A stretch of 62,533 nucleotides of DNA, from positions 1 to 62,533 of the forward strand of contig CAZLRH010000022.1 in NCBI GenBank assembly GCA_964562015.1. The letters are read 5' to 3'. The stretch comes from CAZLRH01 sp964562015. Lineage in GTDB: Bacteria; Verrucomicrobiota; Verrucomicrobiia; Opitutales; JABDGR01. A program made the position numbers and the translations under genes. The notes under the pieces were generated by a model. That model was not told the DNA's origin. It did no database searches and worked only from the letters and a program-made list of their open reading frames with translations. Shown here one piece after another: positions 50,866-59,348 of the stretch. Within the stretch, counting starts at the first letter, position 1. The number at the start of each line of letters is the position of its first letter.

Positions 50866-52347
50866 ATGATCTGGGTGTACCGCATATTGTTCCTGCCGGC
50901 GGTGATTTGTTCCCTGCCTTATCACCTTTGGCGCATGTGGCGGCGCGGCGGCTACCGGCATGACTTTCACCACCGGTTCGGCCTGGTGGATCGTCCGCCC
51001 CCGAAAGCGCCCGGGGTCAAGCGCCTCTGGATCCAGGCGGTCAGCGTGGGCGAGGCGCAGGCGCTCGGCCCGTTGCTGGCCCGGCTGCGCGAACAACCCA
51101 ACCTCGAAATCATCCTGACCACGACCACGAGCACGGCCTACCAAATCATTCGCGAAAAATACGCCCGTGACGTGCTCAAGGTCGGCATCTTCCCGCTCGA
51201 TTTCTGGCCGTTCAGCCGGAGCGCGTGGCGGCGGCTCGAACCCGACCTCGCGGTGCTGATGGAAGGCGAGCTGTGGCCCGAACATCTCCATCAGGCCCGC
51301 GCACGAGGTGTGCCGGTGGCGCTGATTAATGCCCGCATGTCGAACCGCTCTTTTGAGCGCTACCAGCAAGCTTCCGGCGTCGCGCGGTGGATTCTGCGGC
51401 AGGTGCAGTTGGTGTTGTGCGCCACGCCGTCCGACCACGAACGCTTTGTTGCGCTCGGCGCTGACCCCGCGCACACCATTCTCACCGGCAGCCTCAAACT
51501 CGATGTGAAAGTCGGGCCGGCGTTGACTGCGGCGGAACGCGCGGCGTTGCGGGAAGAGTTGGGATTCGGAGTGGAGACCACTATTCAAGATTCAAAATTC
51601 AAAATTCAAAATCCGGCGGCCCAATCGCCAATGCCACTTAGGAATCCAGGTGATGCGTTGAAAGGCGAATCCACCGTTCAGGATTCTAAATTCCAACTTC
51701 CAACTTCAAACTTCTCCTCCCCGCTTCCTGCTCACGGTTCCCCGCTTCCCCTCGTTCTCCTCGGCTCCTCGACCTGGCCGGGGGAAGAAGCGGTTTTGCT
51801 CGAGGCCCTTAATGAAGCGCTCGCCGCCGGGCTCGATGCGCGCCTCTTGCTTGTGCCGCGCCATGCCGAGCGCCGCCGCGAACTCATCGCCTGGCTGGAA
51901 AAACAACCGCTCCCCTTTCACGTACGCTCGCAATCGGCGCAGGCGCCGCAGCCCGTCAAAATTTATCTCGGCGACACCACCGGCGAACTAGCGCGACTGT
52001 CGCAGGCCGCCGACCTTGCGTTCATTGGCAAAAGTCTCCCGCCCCACGACGGCGGCCAGACACCCATCGAAGCCGCGGCGCTGGGCCTGCCGCTGATATT
52101 TGGTCCGCGCATGAGCAATTTTAAGGACATCGCCCGCCAATTGGTGGAAACGGGCGCGGCCCGCCGGGTGCAGGACGTCGCGGACGCCAAAGCCAACTTG
52201 CTCGGCCTGCTCCATGACCCAGCCAGCCGGGTCCGCATGGGCCACGCTGGCCGCACTTGGCACGCCGCCAGCCAAGGCGCGACCGGCCGCACCGCGGCGG
52301 CGTTGAGAGAATTGCTGACTAAATGGGATGGCGCCAGCATCAGTTGA
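50866..52347 (+). CDS. waaA: Kdo transferase WaaA with an in-frame repeat insertion
   Basis: A 493-aa glycosyltransferase that attaches Kdo to lipid A. The N-domain shows RLWIQAVSVGEAQALGPLLA, LTTTTSTAY and PDLAVLMEGELWPEHLHQAR; the C-domain shows LLGSSTWPGEE, LVPRHAERR, YLGDTTGELARLSQAADLAF and FIGKSLPPHDGGQTPIEAAA. Between them, residues about 240-294 are low complexity (TTIQDSKFKIQNPAAQSP, VQDSKFQLPTSNFSSPLP) read from dispersed repeats at 51583-51749; normal family members lack them. As the frame is kept, activity is probable, with the insert in the interdomain linker. It overlaps the convergent TPR gene by eight bases. Confidence 0.92.
   Translation: MIWVYRILFLPAVICSLPYHLWRMWRRGGYRHDFHHRFGLVDRPPPKAPGVKRLWIQAVSVGEAQALGPLLARLREQPNLEIILTTTTSTAYQIIREKYARDVLKVGIFPLDFWPFSRSAWRRLEPDLAVLMEGELWPEHLHQARARGVPVALINARMSNRSFERYQQASGVARWILRQVQLVLCATPSDHERFVALGADPAHTILTGSLKLDVKVGPALTAAERAALREELGFGVETTIQDSKFKIQNPAAQSPMPLRNPGDALKGESTVQDSKFQLPTSNFSSPLPAHGSPLPLVLLGSSTWPGEEAVLLEALNEALAAGLDARLLLVPRHAERRRELIAWLEKQPLPFHVRSQSAQAPQPVKIYLGDTTGELARLSQAADLAFIGKSLPPHDGGQTPIEAAALGLPLIFGPRMSNFKDIARQLVETGAARRVQDVADAKANLLGLLHDPASRVRMGHAGRTWHAASQGATGRTAAALRELLTKWDGASIS
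51583..51749. repeat. Repeat block inserted in waaA
   Basis: Tandem ATTCAAAATTC-type units (51583-51612), a diverged second block (GTTCAGGATTCTAAATTCC, 51677-51718) and a CGCTTCC-type tail (51723-51749). The same families recur at 54432-54478 and 55490-55521 outside or at the edges of genes. Confidence 0.75.
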
Positions 52348-54304
52348 TGTGAACCATGTTGAGTTCCACATACTTTTTCTGGTCCGCATTCGCGCCATCG
52401 TCATCTCCCTTGAGCCGCCGGGCCTGCGACCGAAAATAATATGCTCCGGCGTAGCTCGGATCCATTTCGATGGCCCGATTGTAATCAGCCAGGGCTCCAT
52501 CAAGGTCGAGCAATTCGACTTTTAGCGTGCCACGGTTGGCCAGCGCCTCACTGCTGGCCTGGATGCCAGCGTTCAGCTCGAGCGCCTTATTATAGTCTGC
52601 CATGGCCGCTTCGCGCTGTCCCTTTCCTTGCTCTGAAATGCCGCGCCTGGAATAGGCCTTCGCTTCCGCCGGGTTCAAGGCAATAGTTTTGTCAAAATCG
52701 GGGACCGCTTTGTCCCAGTCATTGCGATCTTCCGCAATCGTGCCGCGAAGAAAATAGGCGTAGGCGTCTTTCGGATTCACCGCGATGATTTGGTTGAGAT
52801 CCTCGAGGGCGGACGCCGGATCGCCGGTATCGTAGCGAATCATGGCCCGTCTTTCCAGGGCCGTGATATAGGTGACGGAATAAAAAGCGGGGCGCAAGGC
52901 GATGGCCTTGCTGTAATCGTCCACCGCGCCCACATAATCGCGCAAACGGTACTTGCACTCGGCCCGCTCAAAATAAACGAGGTAGTCTGGCTTCAGGCCG
53001 AGGGATTTGTCGTAGTCGGCCACCGCGCCGGCAAAATCCTGGCGGGCTTGCCTGGCATTACCATGATAGAATGCGGCGGCGGCCGGACTCAGGCTGAGGC
53101 TGGCGGCCTGCTCAAAGTCGGCGGCGGCGCCCGGCTGGTCGCCGAGCCCGCGCTTGATTCTGCCTCGTTCAAAAAAAATGTCGCCCCTGCTGGGGTCAAG
53201 GGACAAGGACTTGTCATAATCGGCCAAGGCTCCGGGCAGGTCGCCGCCCATCCCCTTGACGTCTCCGCGTCCTTCGTAGGCCAAGGCAAATGCCGGGGCC
53301 AACTCGATGACCTTGGAGAAGTCCGCGAGGGCGCCGTTGAAATCGTTTTGCTTCCGCCGCGTCACCCCGCGGAGGTAGTAACCAACGGGAAGCTCGGGCC
53401 TCAATGCCACCAGCTTGGTCGCATCAGCAATGGCCCCGGTGAAATTATTCAGTGCATCCCGCAACATGGCTCGATGCAGATAGGCATCAGCGTATTGCGA
53501 ATCTAACGCGGTGGCCTGGGTAAAATCTGCCAGCGCACCGATCTGGTCCCCGGTAGCCGCCCGAGCCAAGCCCCGGCTGTCGTAAACTGAGGCATGATTT
53601 TGATCCGTTTTAATATACCTGCTAAAATCCTCCATAGCGCCCGCGAAATCCTTTTTTTCATATTTGCTCAAGCCGCGCTGGTTCAGGTTCTCCAGCCGGG
53701 AAGAGTCGAGGCTGAAGGCGCGGGTGTAATCGGCAATGGCCGCGTCATTATCACCCAGCGCGTGTTCCACAAGCCCACGGCCGTAGAAGGCGTCGGACCG
53801 AAGTGGGGTGAGTAAAATGGTGCGATCAAAATCGGCCAAAGCGCCTTTATAGTCACGATTCCGGCCGAGAGCCCAGGCCCGGAAATAATAGGCATCGGCA
53901 TTGTTTGGCTCCAAGGCAATGGCGGTGGTGCAATCCGCCACCATGGTCGTATAATCTTTTTTAAGCGTATTCTCCCGTGCACGCCCTACCCAAGCTGCGG
54001 CGTTTTTCGGGTCCAAGGCGACGGCCTGATTGAAGTCGGCCAGCGCCCCCTCGCGATCACCTTGTGCATGTTTATCAAGGCCGTCCTTGACTAAATCAGC
54101 CGCCGCCGCTGATCCATTCGCTTCGGCCACCGCGATGGGCGGAGCGGTCACGGTTGCGGCAACCACCGGCGGAGCGGTCCCTGCCTGGGCCCCCGGCTCA
54201 GGTGGACTGGCACACCCGGCGAGCACCAATCCCATAAAAATGCCGGCCATACACGACTGGCCGCTTGTGCCTTCTCTGCCAAGGTGTTTATGCCCATGCC
54301 GCAT
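52340..54304 (-). CDS. Long TPR-repeat lipoprotein
   Basis: A 654-aa protein with a lipobox (MAGIFMGLVLAGC, Cys near residue 31) and a Pro/Ala/Thr linker, then about sixteen tetratricopeptide repeats of 34 residues (consensus seen as GALADFDKSLxLDPxxxxAYxxRG). It would be a lipid-anchored periplasmic or surface scaffold for protein interactions. ATG 54304 is preferred; the open frame to 54478 starts inside an ATTCAAAATTG repeat (MENSKLKIENSKG) and is not coding. Some repeats have unusual residues but no broken copy is obvious. Confidence 0.88.
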   Translation of the reverse strand: MRHGHKHLGREGTSGQSCMAGIFMGLVLAGCASPPEPGAQAGTAPPVVAATVTAPPIAVAEANGSAAAADLVKDGLDKHAQGDREGALADFNQAVALDPKNAAAWVGRARENTLKKDYTTMVADCTTAIALEPNNADAYYFRAWALGRNRDYKGALADFDRTILLTPLRSDAFYGRGLVEHALGDNDAAIADYTRAFSLDSSRLENLNQRGLSKYEKKDFAGAMEDFSRYIKTDQNHASVYDSRGLARAATGDQIGALADFTQATALDSQYADAYLHRAMLRDALNNFTGAIADATKLVALRPELPVGYYLRGVTRRKQNDFNGALADFSKVIELAPAFALAYEGRGDVKGMGGDLPGALADYDKSLSLDPSRGDIFFERGRIKRGLGDQPGAAADFEQAASLSLSPAAAAFYHGNARQARQDFAGAVADYDKSLGLKPDYLVYFERAECKYRLRDYVGAVDDYSKAIALRPAFYSVTYITALERRAMIRYDTGDPASALEDLNQIIAVNPKDAYAYFLRGTIAEDRNDWDKAVPDFDKTIALNPAEAKAYSRRGISEQGKGQREAAMADYNKALELNAGIQASSEALANRGTLKVELLDLDGALADYNRAIEMDPSYAGAYYFRSQARRLKGDDDGANADQKKYVELNMVHIN

Positions 54305-54431
54305 CCCCGCGAACCTAACCACAACTCCACCGGGCTCAATATTTTTACGCAAACCCCAAGATGGACACCGCCCAAGCTTCCCGCCAAGCTCGGCAACTCC
54401 TTCCACCCCCGTTAATAGTGTCGGGCAAATT

Positions 54432-54478
54432 TCCCTTCTTCCTTTTGAATTTTCAATTTTCAATTTTGAATTTTCCAT
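54432..54478. repeat. AATTTTCAATTTTGAATTTTC repeat in the leader of the LOG gene
   Basis: Three units of the AATTTTCAATTTTC family lie 18 bases before ATG 54496 and between two divergent genes. It is the same family as the block inside waaA, in opposite orientation. Confidence 0.7.
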
Positions 54479-54495
54479 TCCCCTCTCCCGCCCCC

Positions 54496-55362
54496 ATGTC
54501 CACCGAAACCAATCCCCCGCCGCGCGTCGGTCTCATCGACCACCACGGCCCGCTCAAGGCTTACAACAATCCGGAATTCCTCAAAAGCTCCGACGCCCGG
54601 CTCATCCGCGTGCAGTGCGAAATGACGGAGCCCGAGGTGCGGCTGCGCAAATATCACATCGAGAACACGCTCGTCTTTTTCGGCTCGGCCCGCGTGCGCC
54701 CGCTTGAGATCGCGCAAAAGGAACTCGACGAAATCCAAGCGGAAATCCGCCAGGGTCATACGATGACGCGCGAACAGAAGCTGCGTCTCGACGTCGCCAA
54801 GAAAAATTTGATGACCGCGCCCTATTACGAAAAGGCCCGCGAACTGGCCCACGGCCTGACGCAGTGGTCCCAGTCCCTTTTCGACCCGCGCCAGCGTTTC
54901 CCCATCTGCACCGGCGGCGGCCCGGGCATCATGGAGGCCGCCAATCGCGGCGCCAAGGAGGCCGGCGGCCCCACCCTCGGGCTAGGCATCAGTCTGCCCG
55001 CCGAACAGAGCATGAATCCCTATTGCACGCCGGAGTTGACGTTTGAATTCCACTATTTCTTCGTGCGCAAATACTGGCTCTTTTATTTGGCCAAGGCGCT
55101 CATCGTTTTCCCCGGCGGCTTTGGCACGATGGACGAACTCTTCGAGGTGCTGACGCTCATCCAGACCCGCAAGACGCGCAAGTACGTGCCGGTGGTGCTC
55201 TTCGGCTCGGAGTTTTGGAAACCGCTCATCAACTGGGAGCACTTTTACGACTGGGGCGTGATCAACGAGGAGGACCTTTCGCTCTTTCGCATTTGCGACA
55301 CCGTGCGCGAGGCCCAGGAGTACCTCATCGGCGAACTCACCAAATACCACCTCGAACGCTGA
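54496..55362 (+). CDS. LOG-family protein (TIGR00730-like)
   Basis: A 288-aa member of the LOG/lysine-decarboxylase-like fold. Signature motifs are present: TGGGPGIMEAANRGAKEAGG and PGGFGTMDELFEVLTLIQT. Plant relatives cleave cytokinin riboside monophosphate; bacterial ones act on nucleoside 5'-monophosphates as phosphoribohydrolases. The N-terminal 75 residues are an extension of the core. ATG 54496 follows the dispersed repeat in its leader. Confidence 0.92.
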   Translation: MSTETNPPPRVGLIDHHGPLKAYNNPEFLKSSDARLIRVQCEMTEPEVRLRKYHIENTLVFFGSARVRPLEIAQKELDEIQAEIRQGHTMTREQKLRLDVAKKNLMTAPYYEKARELAHGLTQWSQSLFDPRQRFPICTGGGPGIMEAANRGAKEAGGPTLGLGISLPAEQSMNPYCTPELTFEFHYFFVRKYWLFYLAKALIVFPGGFGTMDELFEVLTLIQTRKTRKYVPVVLFGSEFWKPLINWEHFYDWGVINEEDLSLFRICDTVREAQEYLIGELTKYHLER

Positions 55363-55419
55363 AGTTTCCAATTCTGAGTTTTTGGACAGAATTAACCGAA
55401 TTTAAAAAATTACTCCGCC

Positions 55420-55869
55420 ATGAATCCATCAAACTGTGAACGGCCCTGCCGGAAATCCAGACCTCCCTCGGTTGCCTCTTTCTTCCAGACTTCTGCCTTC
55501 TGCCTTTTGACTTCTGCATTTCTCCTCTCCTCCTGCGCGTCCGTCACCAGCGGCATGAAATTCCAGCAGGCTGAAGGCATCGTCGCCCAGTTGGATGAAA
55601 ACCACGGCGTGCTGAGCCACACCGCCGCCGGGGCCTATTCCTACACCGCCGTCGCGCCCACGCTGGGCAATATCGATCTCTCGGTCGCGGGCATTACCGA
55701 CCCCGCCGACCAGGCCGCGATCCTGAAAGTGCTCACCGACCATCACACGGAAAAAGATCGCGACTGGAATCGCCTGCGCGTGTTTTTTTACGAAACGGCC
55801 ACGCCCGATCCCGCCGCCCCGCTGGGCGTCCGCTATAGTAATCTCCTGCGCACCGAGACGTTGAATTGA
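55420..55869 (+). CDS. Small lipoprotein whose signal peptide is read from a repeat
   Basis: A 149-aa lipoprotein. The signal (SFFQTSAFCLLTSAFLLSSC, lipobox LSSC, Cys near residue 39) is encoded by the repeat CTTCTGCCTTCTGCC at 55490-55521. The start codon itself lies in another repeat-like stretch (GACAGAATTAACCGAATTT and ATGAATCCATCAAAC, 55384-55436). The mature part (FQQAEGIVAQLDENHGVLSH, YSYTAVAPTLGNIDLSVAGI, WNRLRVFFYETATPDP) is unrecognised. A downstream start after the repeat would lack any signal, so the repeat-encoded part is probably used. Followed 10 bases later by rlmN. Confidence 0.65.
   Translation: MNPSNCERPCRKSRPPSVASFFQTSAFCLLTSAFLLSSCASVTSGMKFQQAEGIVAQLDENHGVLSHTAAGAYSYTAVAPTLGNIDLSVAGITDPADQAAILKVLTDHHTEKDRDWNRLRVFFYETATPDPAAPLGVRYSNLLRTETLN
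55490..55521. repeat. CTTCTGCC-type repeat encoding a signal peptide
   Basis: About four ACTTCTGCC/CTTTTGACTTCTGC units in tandem, read in frame as TSAFCLLTSAF, the hydrophobic core of the lipoprotein signal. Confidence 0.75.
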
Positions 55870-55879
55870 GCGCCGACCG

Positions 55880-57037
55880 ATGGTATCTTCGCCCATGCAG
55901 CCCACTCCCCGCCGGCCCCTTTTGCTGGGCGAGACGCTCCAGTCGCTCACGGAGCGCCTGGCGGCCATCGACCAGCCGGCGTTTCGCGCGCAACAAATCC
56001 TCGAATGGATTTACAAAAAGCGCGTCACCGACCCGGCGAAAATGTCCAATCTCCCCGCCCGCTTGCGCGCGTGGCTCGCGGAGACATTTGAGATCGAGCC
56101 CGCGCGTTATGTGCTCACGAAAACCTCCTCGGATGTCACCGACAAATTACTGCTCGAGTTGCACGACAAGGCCCTGATTGAAACCGTTGTCATTCGCGCG
56201 CCGATGGAGGGCGTGGGCACCAACCGTTCGCGCAAAACAATTTGCATTTCCACCCAGGTGGGTTGCGCCTACGGCTGCCGTTTCTGCGCCTCCGGGCTCG
56301 CGGGCTGGAAGCGCGACCTCGAGGCCGGCGAAATCGTCGCGCAGCTTTTGCACGTTTGCCGCCAGGAAGACCCGCGCACCCCGCGCGCCCGCGAAGACCT
56401 CGCGTCGTTCGACAACATCGTGGTCATGGGCATGGGCGAGCCCCTGGCCAATTACGATAATCTTCTGCGCGCATTGACCATCGTGAACGCGGAATGGGGC
56501 CTGCACTTCGGCGCACGGCGTGTGACGATTTCCACGTCGGGCCTCGCGCCGCAAATCCGCCAACTCGCTGCCGAGCCCTTCAGCTTTCGCCTGGCCATCA
56601 GCCTGCACGGGGCAACCGACGAGGTGCGCGGCCAGATCATGCCCATCAACCGCAAGTACCCGCTCGCGGAACTGCTGCCGGCCATCGCGGAATTTTCCCA
56701 AACCCACGGCCGCATGGTGACGCTGGAATTCATCCTCATCGCCGACGTGAACGACATGCCCGAGCAGGCCCGCGCCCTCGCCCGCATTGCCGCCGACCTC
56801 CATGCGCATGTGAACCTCATTCCCTACAACACCGTCGAGGGCCTGCCCTGGAAACGGCCCGCGCTGGAAAAACAGGAAGCGTTTGCGGAAATCCTCCGGC
56901 GCGCGGGCGTCTCCGCCACGCTCCGGCGGGAAAAAGGCCACGACATCGCCGCCGCGTGCGGGCAACTGCGCCTGCAAACCGAGGAAGCCCGCGCCGCCGC
57001 CAAAGCCAGGCAAATCACCGAAAGCGTTGCCACATAG
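55880..57037 (+). CDS. rlmN: 23S rRNA/tRNA adenine-C2 methyltransferase RlmN
   Basis: A 385-aa radical-SAM enzyme methylating A2503 of 23S rRNA and A37 of some tRNAs. The cluster motif CxxxCxxC (GCAYGCRFCASG) is near residue 129-136. VMGMGEPLANYDN, ISTSGLAPQIRQLA, LAISLHGATDEVRGQIMPIN and the C-terminal catalytic Cys region AACGQL are in place. ATG 55880 or 55895 could start it. Normal length. Confidence 0.95.
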   Translation: MVSSPMQPTPRRPLLLGETLQSLTERLAAIDQPAFRAQQILEWIYKKRVTDPAKMSNLPARLRAWLAETFEIEPARYVLTKTSSDVTDKLLLELHDKALIETVVIRAPMEGVGTNRSRKTICISTQVGCAYGCRFCASGLAGWKRDLEAGEIVAQLLHVCRQEDPRTPRAREDLASFDNIVVMGMGEPLANYDNLLRALTIVNAEWGLHFGARRVTISTSGLAPQIRQLAAEPFSFRLAISLHGATDEVRGQIMPINRKYPLAELLPAIAEFSQTHGRMVTLEFILIADVNDMPEQARALARIAADLHAHVNLIPYNTVEGLPWKRPALEKQEAFAEILRRAGVSATLRREKGHDIAAACGQLRLQTEEARAAAKARQITESVAT

Positions 57038-57121
57038 CGCAGATGTTAATAAATGGGATATACTAATTAATCTCATCCCCTTATTCTCCCGTCCTCCCAA
57101 AAGCCATTTCGTATCAGCAAA

Positions 57122-58114
57122 ATGAAAACTCGCATGACCATAATTTCCCTCGGCGTGTTTGTCACCATTGCTGCCGTGGCGGCCATCGCTGAAAGCATGC
57201 CCAAAATGCGCTATACCGTGCATGTGGTCGATGAAGAGGGCCATCCTGTTCAAGGCGTGAATGCTGTGTCGCTATTTAACAAGAGTGCTGTCGATTTTGG
57301 GCAAAAAGTTGAGGTTAAACAAACCACGGACGCTAACGGCAATTTCACCGCCGAGGGATACTCTGATGATGGAGTCCCGGCGGGACAACTCCTCAGCAAG
57401 GCCAATTACTACAAAAGCGGTATGAATATTCCCACGCTATACGACTTCGCTGGAGGCCATTGGCTTCCATGGGACAAAACTTATACAACCGTCCTGCGCA
57501 AAATTGGCAGCCCAATACCTATGCATGCACGGATCATGGGTGCAAAAATTCCATCCGAAAGCATTGCGTGCGGATATGATCTCGAAGTAGGAGACTGGGT
57601 TGCGCCCTATGGCAATGGACTGACTACAGATTTTATTGTCACTCTTATAAATCGTACTTATAAATCCTACACAGATTATGACGTCCGTTTGAAGATTTCA
57701 TTTCCTAATCCTGGCGATGGCCTGAGAGATGCCGAGCTACGCAAGGAATTCGCAAATAGCGAATTCATCTGGCCTCGCTTCGCTCCGGAAGATGGATACC
57801 AATCGAATTTTGAGGCCCGACACCTATTTCATATGGCGCCCAATCAACCGCCTCAAAGTGTAAACACTGCAAATGAGAACCAAGCCTATTTCATTCGAGT
57901 CCGAACACTTCTGAAAGATGGCAAGATCGTTAGCGCGCTTTATGGTAAAATTAAAGGTGGAATTTTTATTGGTCCAGATGATGCTAATACCGCATCAGTT
58001 GGTTTTATCTATTTTCTAAACCCGATTCCAAATGATCGAAATATGGAGTTCGATCCAGAGAGGAATCTCTCTAAGAATCTTAAGGAAAACGACCAGCGTC
58101 TCAATCAGCCTTGA
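57122..58114 (+). CDS. Secreted protein of low GC, unknown
   Basis: A 330-aa protein with a signal or anchor segment (TIISLGVFVTIAAVAAIAES) followed by a carboxypeptidase-regulatory-like beta domain (YTVHVVDEEGHPVQGVNAVS, QTTDANGNFTAEGYSDDGVP). The rest (FIVTLINRTYKSYTDYDVRL, YFIRVRTLLKDGKIVSALYG) is unrecognised. Its composition is clearly more AT-rich than neighbours, and it starts after an AT-rich leader, so recent acquisition is possible. A weak TTGCCC/GGGCAA hairpin follows at 58178-58196. Confidence 0.75.
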   Translation: MKTRMTIISLGVFVTIAAVAAIAESMPKMRYTVHVVDEEGHPVQGVNAVSLFNKSAVDFGQKVEVKQTTDANGNFTAEGYSDDGVPAGQLLSKANYYKSGMNIPTLYDFAGGHWLPWDKTYTTVLRKIGSPIPMHARIMGAKIPSESIACGYDLEVGDWVAPYGNGLTTDFIVTLINRTYKSYTDYDVRLKISFPNPGDGLRDAELRKEFANSEFIWPRFAPEDGYQSNFEARHLFHMAPNQPPQSVNTANENQAYFIRVRTLLKDGKIVSALYGKIKGGIFIGPDDANTASVGFIYFLNPIPNDRNMEFDPERNLSKNLKENDQRLNQP

Positions 58115-58232
58115 GAATAAATGAATTCGACGGCGGCGGACACACACGGGTTCGGCAGCCTGGTCAACCCAAACCCGTTGCCCCCTGAAAGGGCAATTTC
58201 CGCTCAGTTCAGTAATATCGGCCAGTTCTACC

Positions 58233-59204
58233 TCACGCCGAGCGCGCCACGACTTGGCGGCAGTGCGTCATCAGAAAATCCACGCTTTCCCTAAACGTGT
58301 ACTTTGGCTTCCAGCCGGTTTCGCGCACGAACTTGGAAATATCGGGAATCTGCAGCGTGACATCCATGGGCCGCAGGAGGTTCGGGTCCACGCGCGAGGG
58401 AATCGGACAGCGCGCCAGCGATTTCAACGTGTCTAAAAATTCGCCCACGGTGATGACCGTCGGCCCGCCGATATTGTAAATCTCGCCGGGGCGGCCCTTG
58501 ACCATGGCGTCCCAATACGAGGCCATGGCGTCGCGCACATCAATGATGGTGCGGGTGGAATCGAGGTTGCCGTGCAGGAGTTCCTTTTGCTGGCCGGCCT
58601 CGATGCGCGCGACTTGCAGCGCAAACGAGGTCGCAAACAAATCCGTACGGCGCGGGTTCAGGTACGCAAACATCCGCGTGCGAATGATCGGCATGCCGTA
58701 ACTCTTAAAATACGTGTAGCCCAGCATGTCTTGCGCAGTTTTCGAAACCGCGTAGGGGCTGGCGGGATTGATCGGGCAATCCTCCTTGATCGGCACGTTC
58801 TTGGGGTCGACTTGCCCGTACACCTCGGACGTGCTGCACAATTGCACGCGCGGCGCTATCCCGGCGCAACGGATGGCCTCAAAAAGATTGGCCGTGCCCT
58901 CGATATTGTTGCGCAGGACCGAAATGGGATTGTCAAAGGAGGCGCGGACATTCGCGTGCGAAGCCAGGTGAAAAATGCCGTCCGGCTTCACCTTTTGCAG
59001 CGTCCGAAACACCGCGCTGAAATCCGTCAAATCACATTCGTGCAAGGTGGACTTGCGCCCGGAGTGCGCGAGATTCTGGTGGGCCGTCGTGCTGTGCCAG
59101 CGCGTGACCCCGTGGATGGCGACCCCCGGATGGTTCTCCGCGATATAATCGGCCAGATAGCTGCCGCCGGAGCCCGTGATGCCCGTGATGAGGACGGTGT
59201 TCAT
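58233..59204 (-). CDS. GDP-mannose dehydratase/GDP-6-deoxyhexose reductase-family enzyme
   Basis: A 323-aa extended short-chain dehydrogenase from ATG 59204. NAD(P) binding GITGSGGSYLADYIAE opens the protein, the catalytic Tyr-x3-Lys is in SPYAVSKTAQD, the Ser/Thr partner in LCSTSEVYGQVD, and DVRDAMASYWDAMVKGRPGE then IYNIGGPTVITV is typical of GDP-sugar modifying members. Length is nearer to the reductase (RMD) than to full GMD. Likely supplies a deoxy sugar for surface polysaccharide. The substrate is inferred. Confidence 0.85.
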   Translation of the reverse strand: MNTVLITGITGSGGSYLADYIAENHPGVAIHGVTRWHSTTAHQNLAHSGRKSTLHECDLTDFSAVFRTLQKVKPDGIFHLASHANVRASFDNPISVLRNNIEGTANLFEAIRCAGIAPRVQLCSTSEVYGQVDPKNVPIKEDCPINPASPYAVSKTAQDMLGYTYFKSYGMPIIRTRMFAYLNPRRTDLFATSFALQVARIEAGQQKELLHGNLDSTRTIIDVRDAMASYWDAMVKGRPGEIYNIGGPTVITVGEFLDTLKSLARCPIPSRVDPNLLRPMDVTLQIPDISKFVRETGWKPKYTFRESVDFLMTHCRQVVARSA

Positions 59205-59348
59205 AATCGTGTCGCCAAAAACGCGATTCATAGGCCCCAACGCCCCCCTGTCAACGGAACAGTGCGGCACGCCCGGAATCGTGCTGCCTTCGGCCACGCC
59301 CGCCGCAAGTTGGATTGACTCTTGCGCCCCAGCGGTTAATCGCTCGAC

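Noticed and set aside
47884..51588. 1,234-aa minus frame as one protein
   Set aside because: The first 271 residues are antisense to waaA; a signal peptide starts exactly at ATG 50775.
54305..54478. 58-residue N-terminal extension of the TPR protein (MENSKLKIENS...)
   Set aside because: Its start is an ATTCAAAATTG repeat and it would place the lipoprotein signal far inside the protein.
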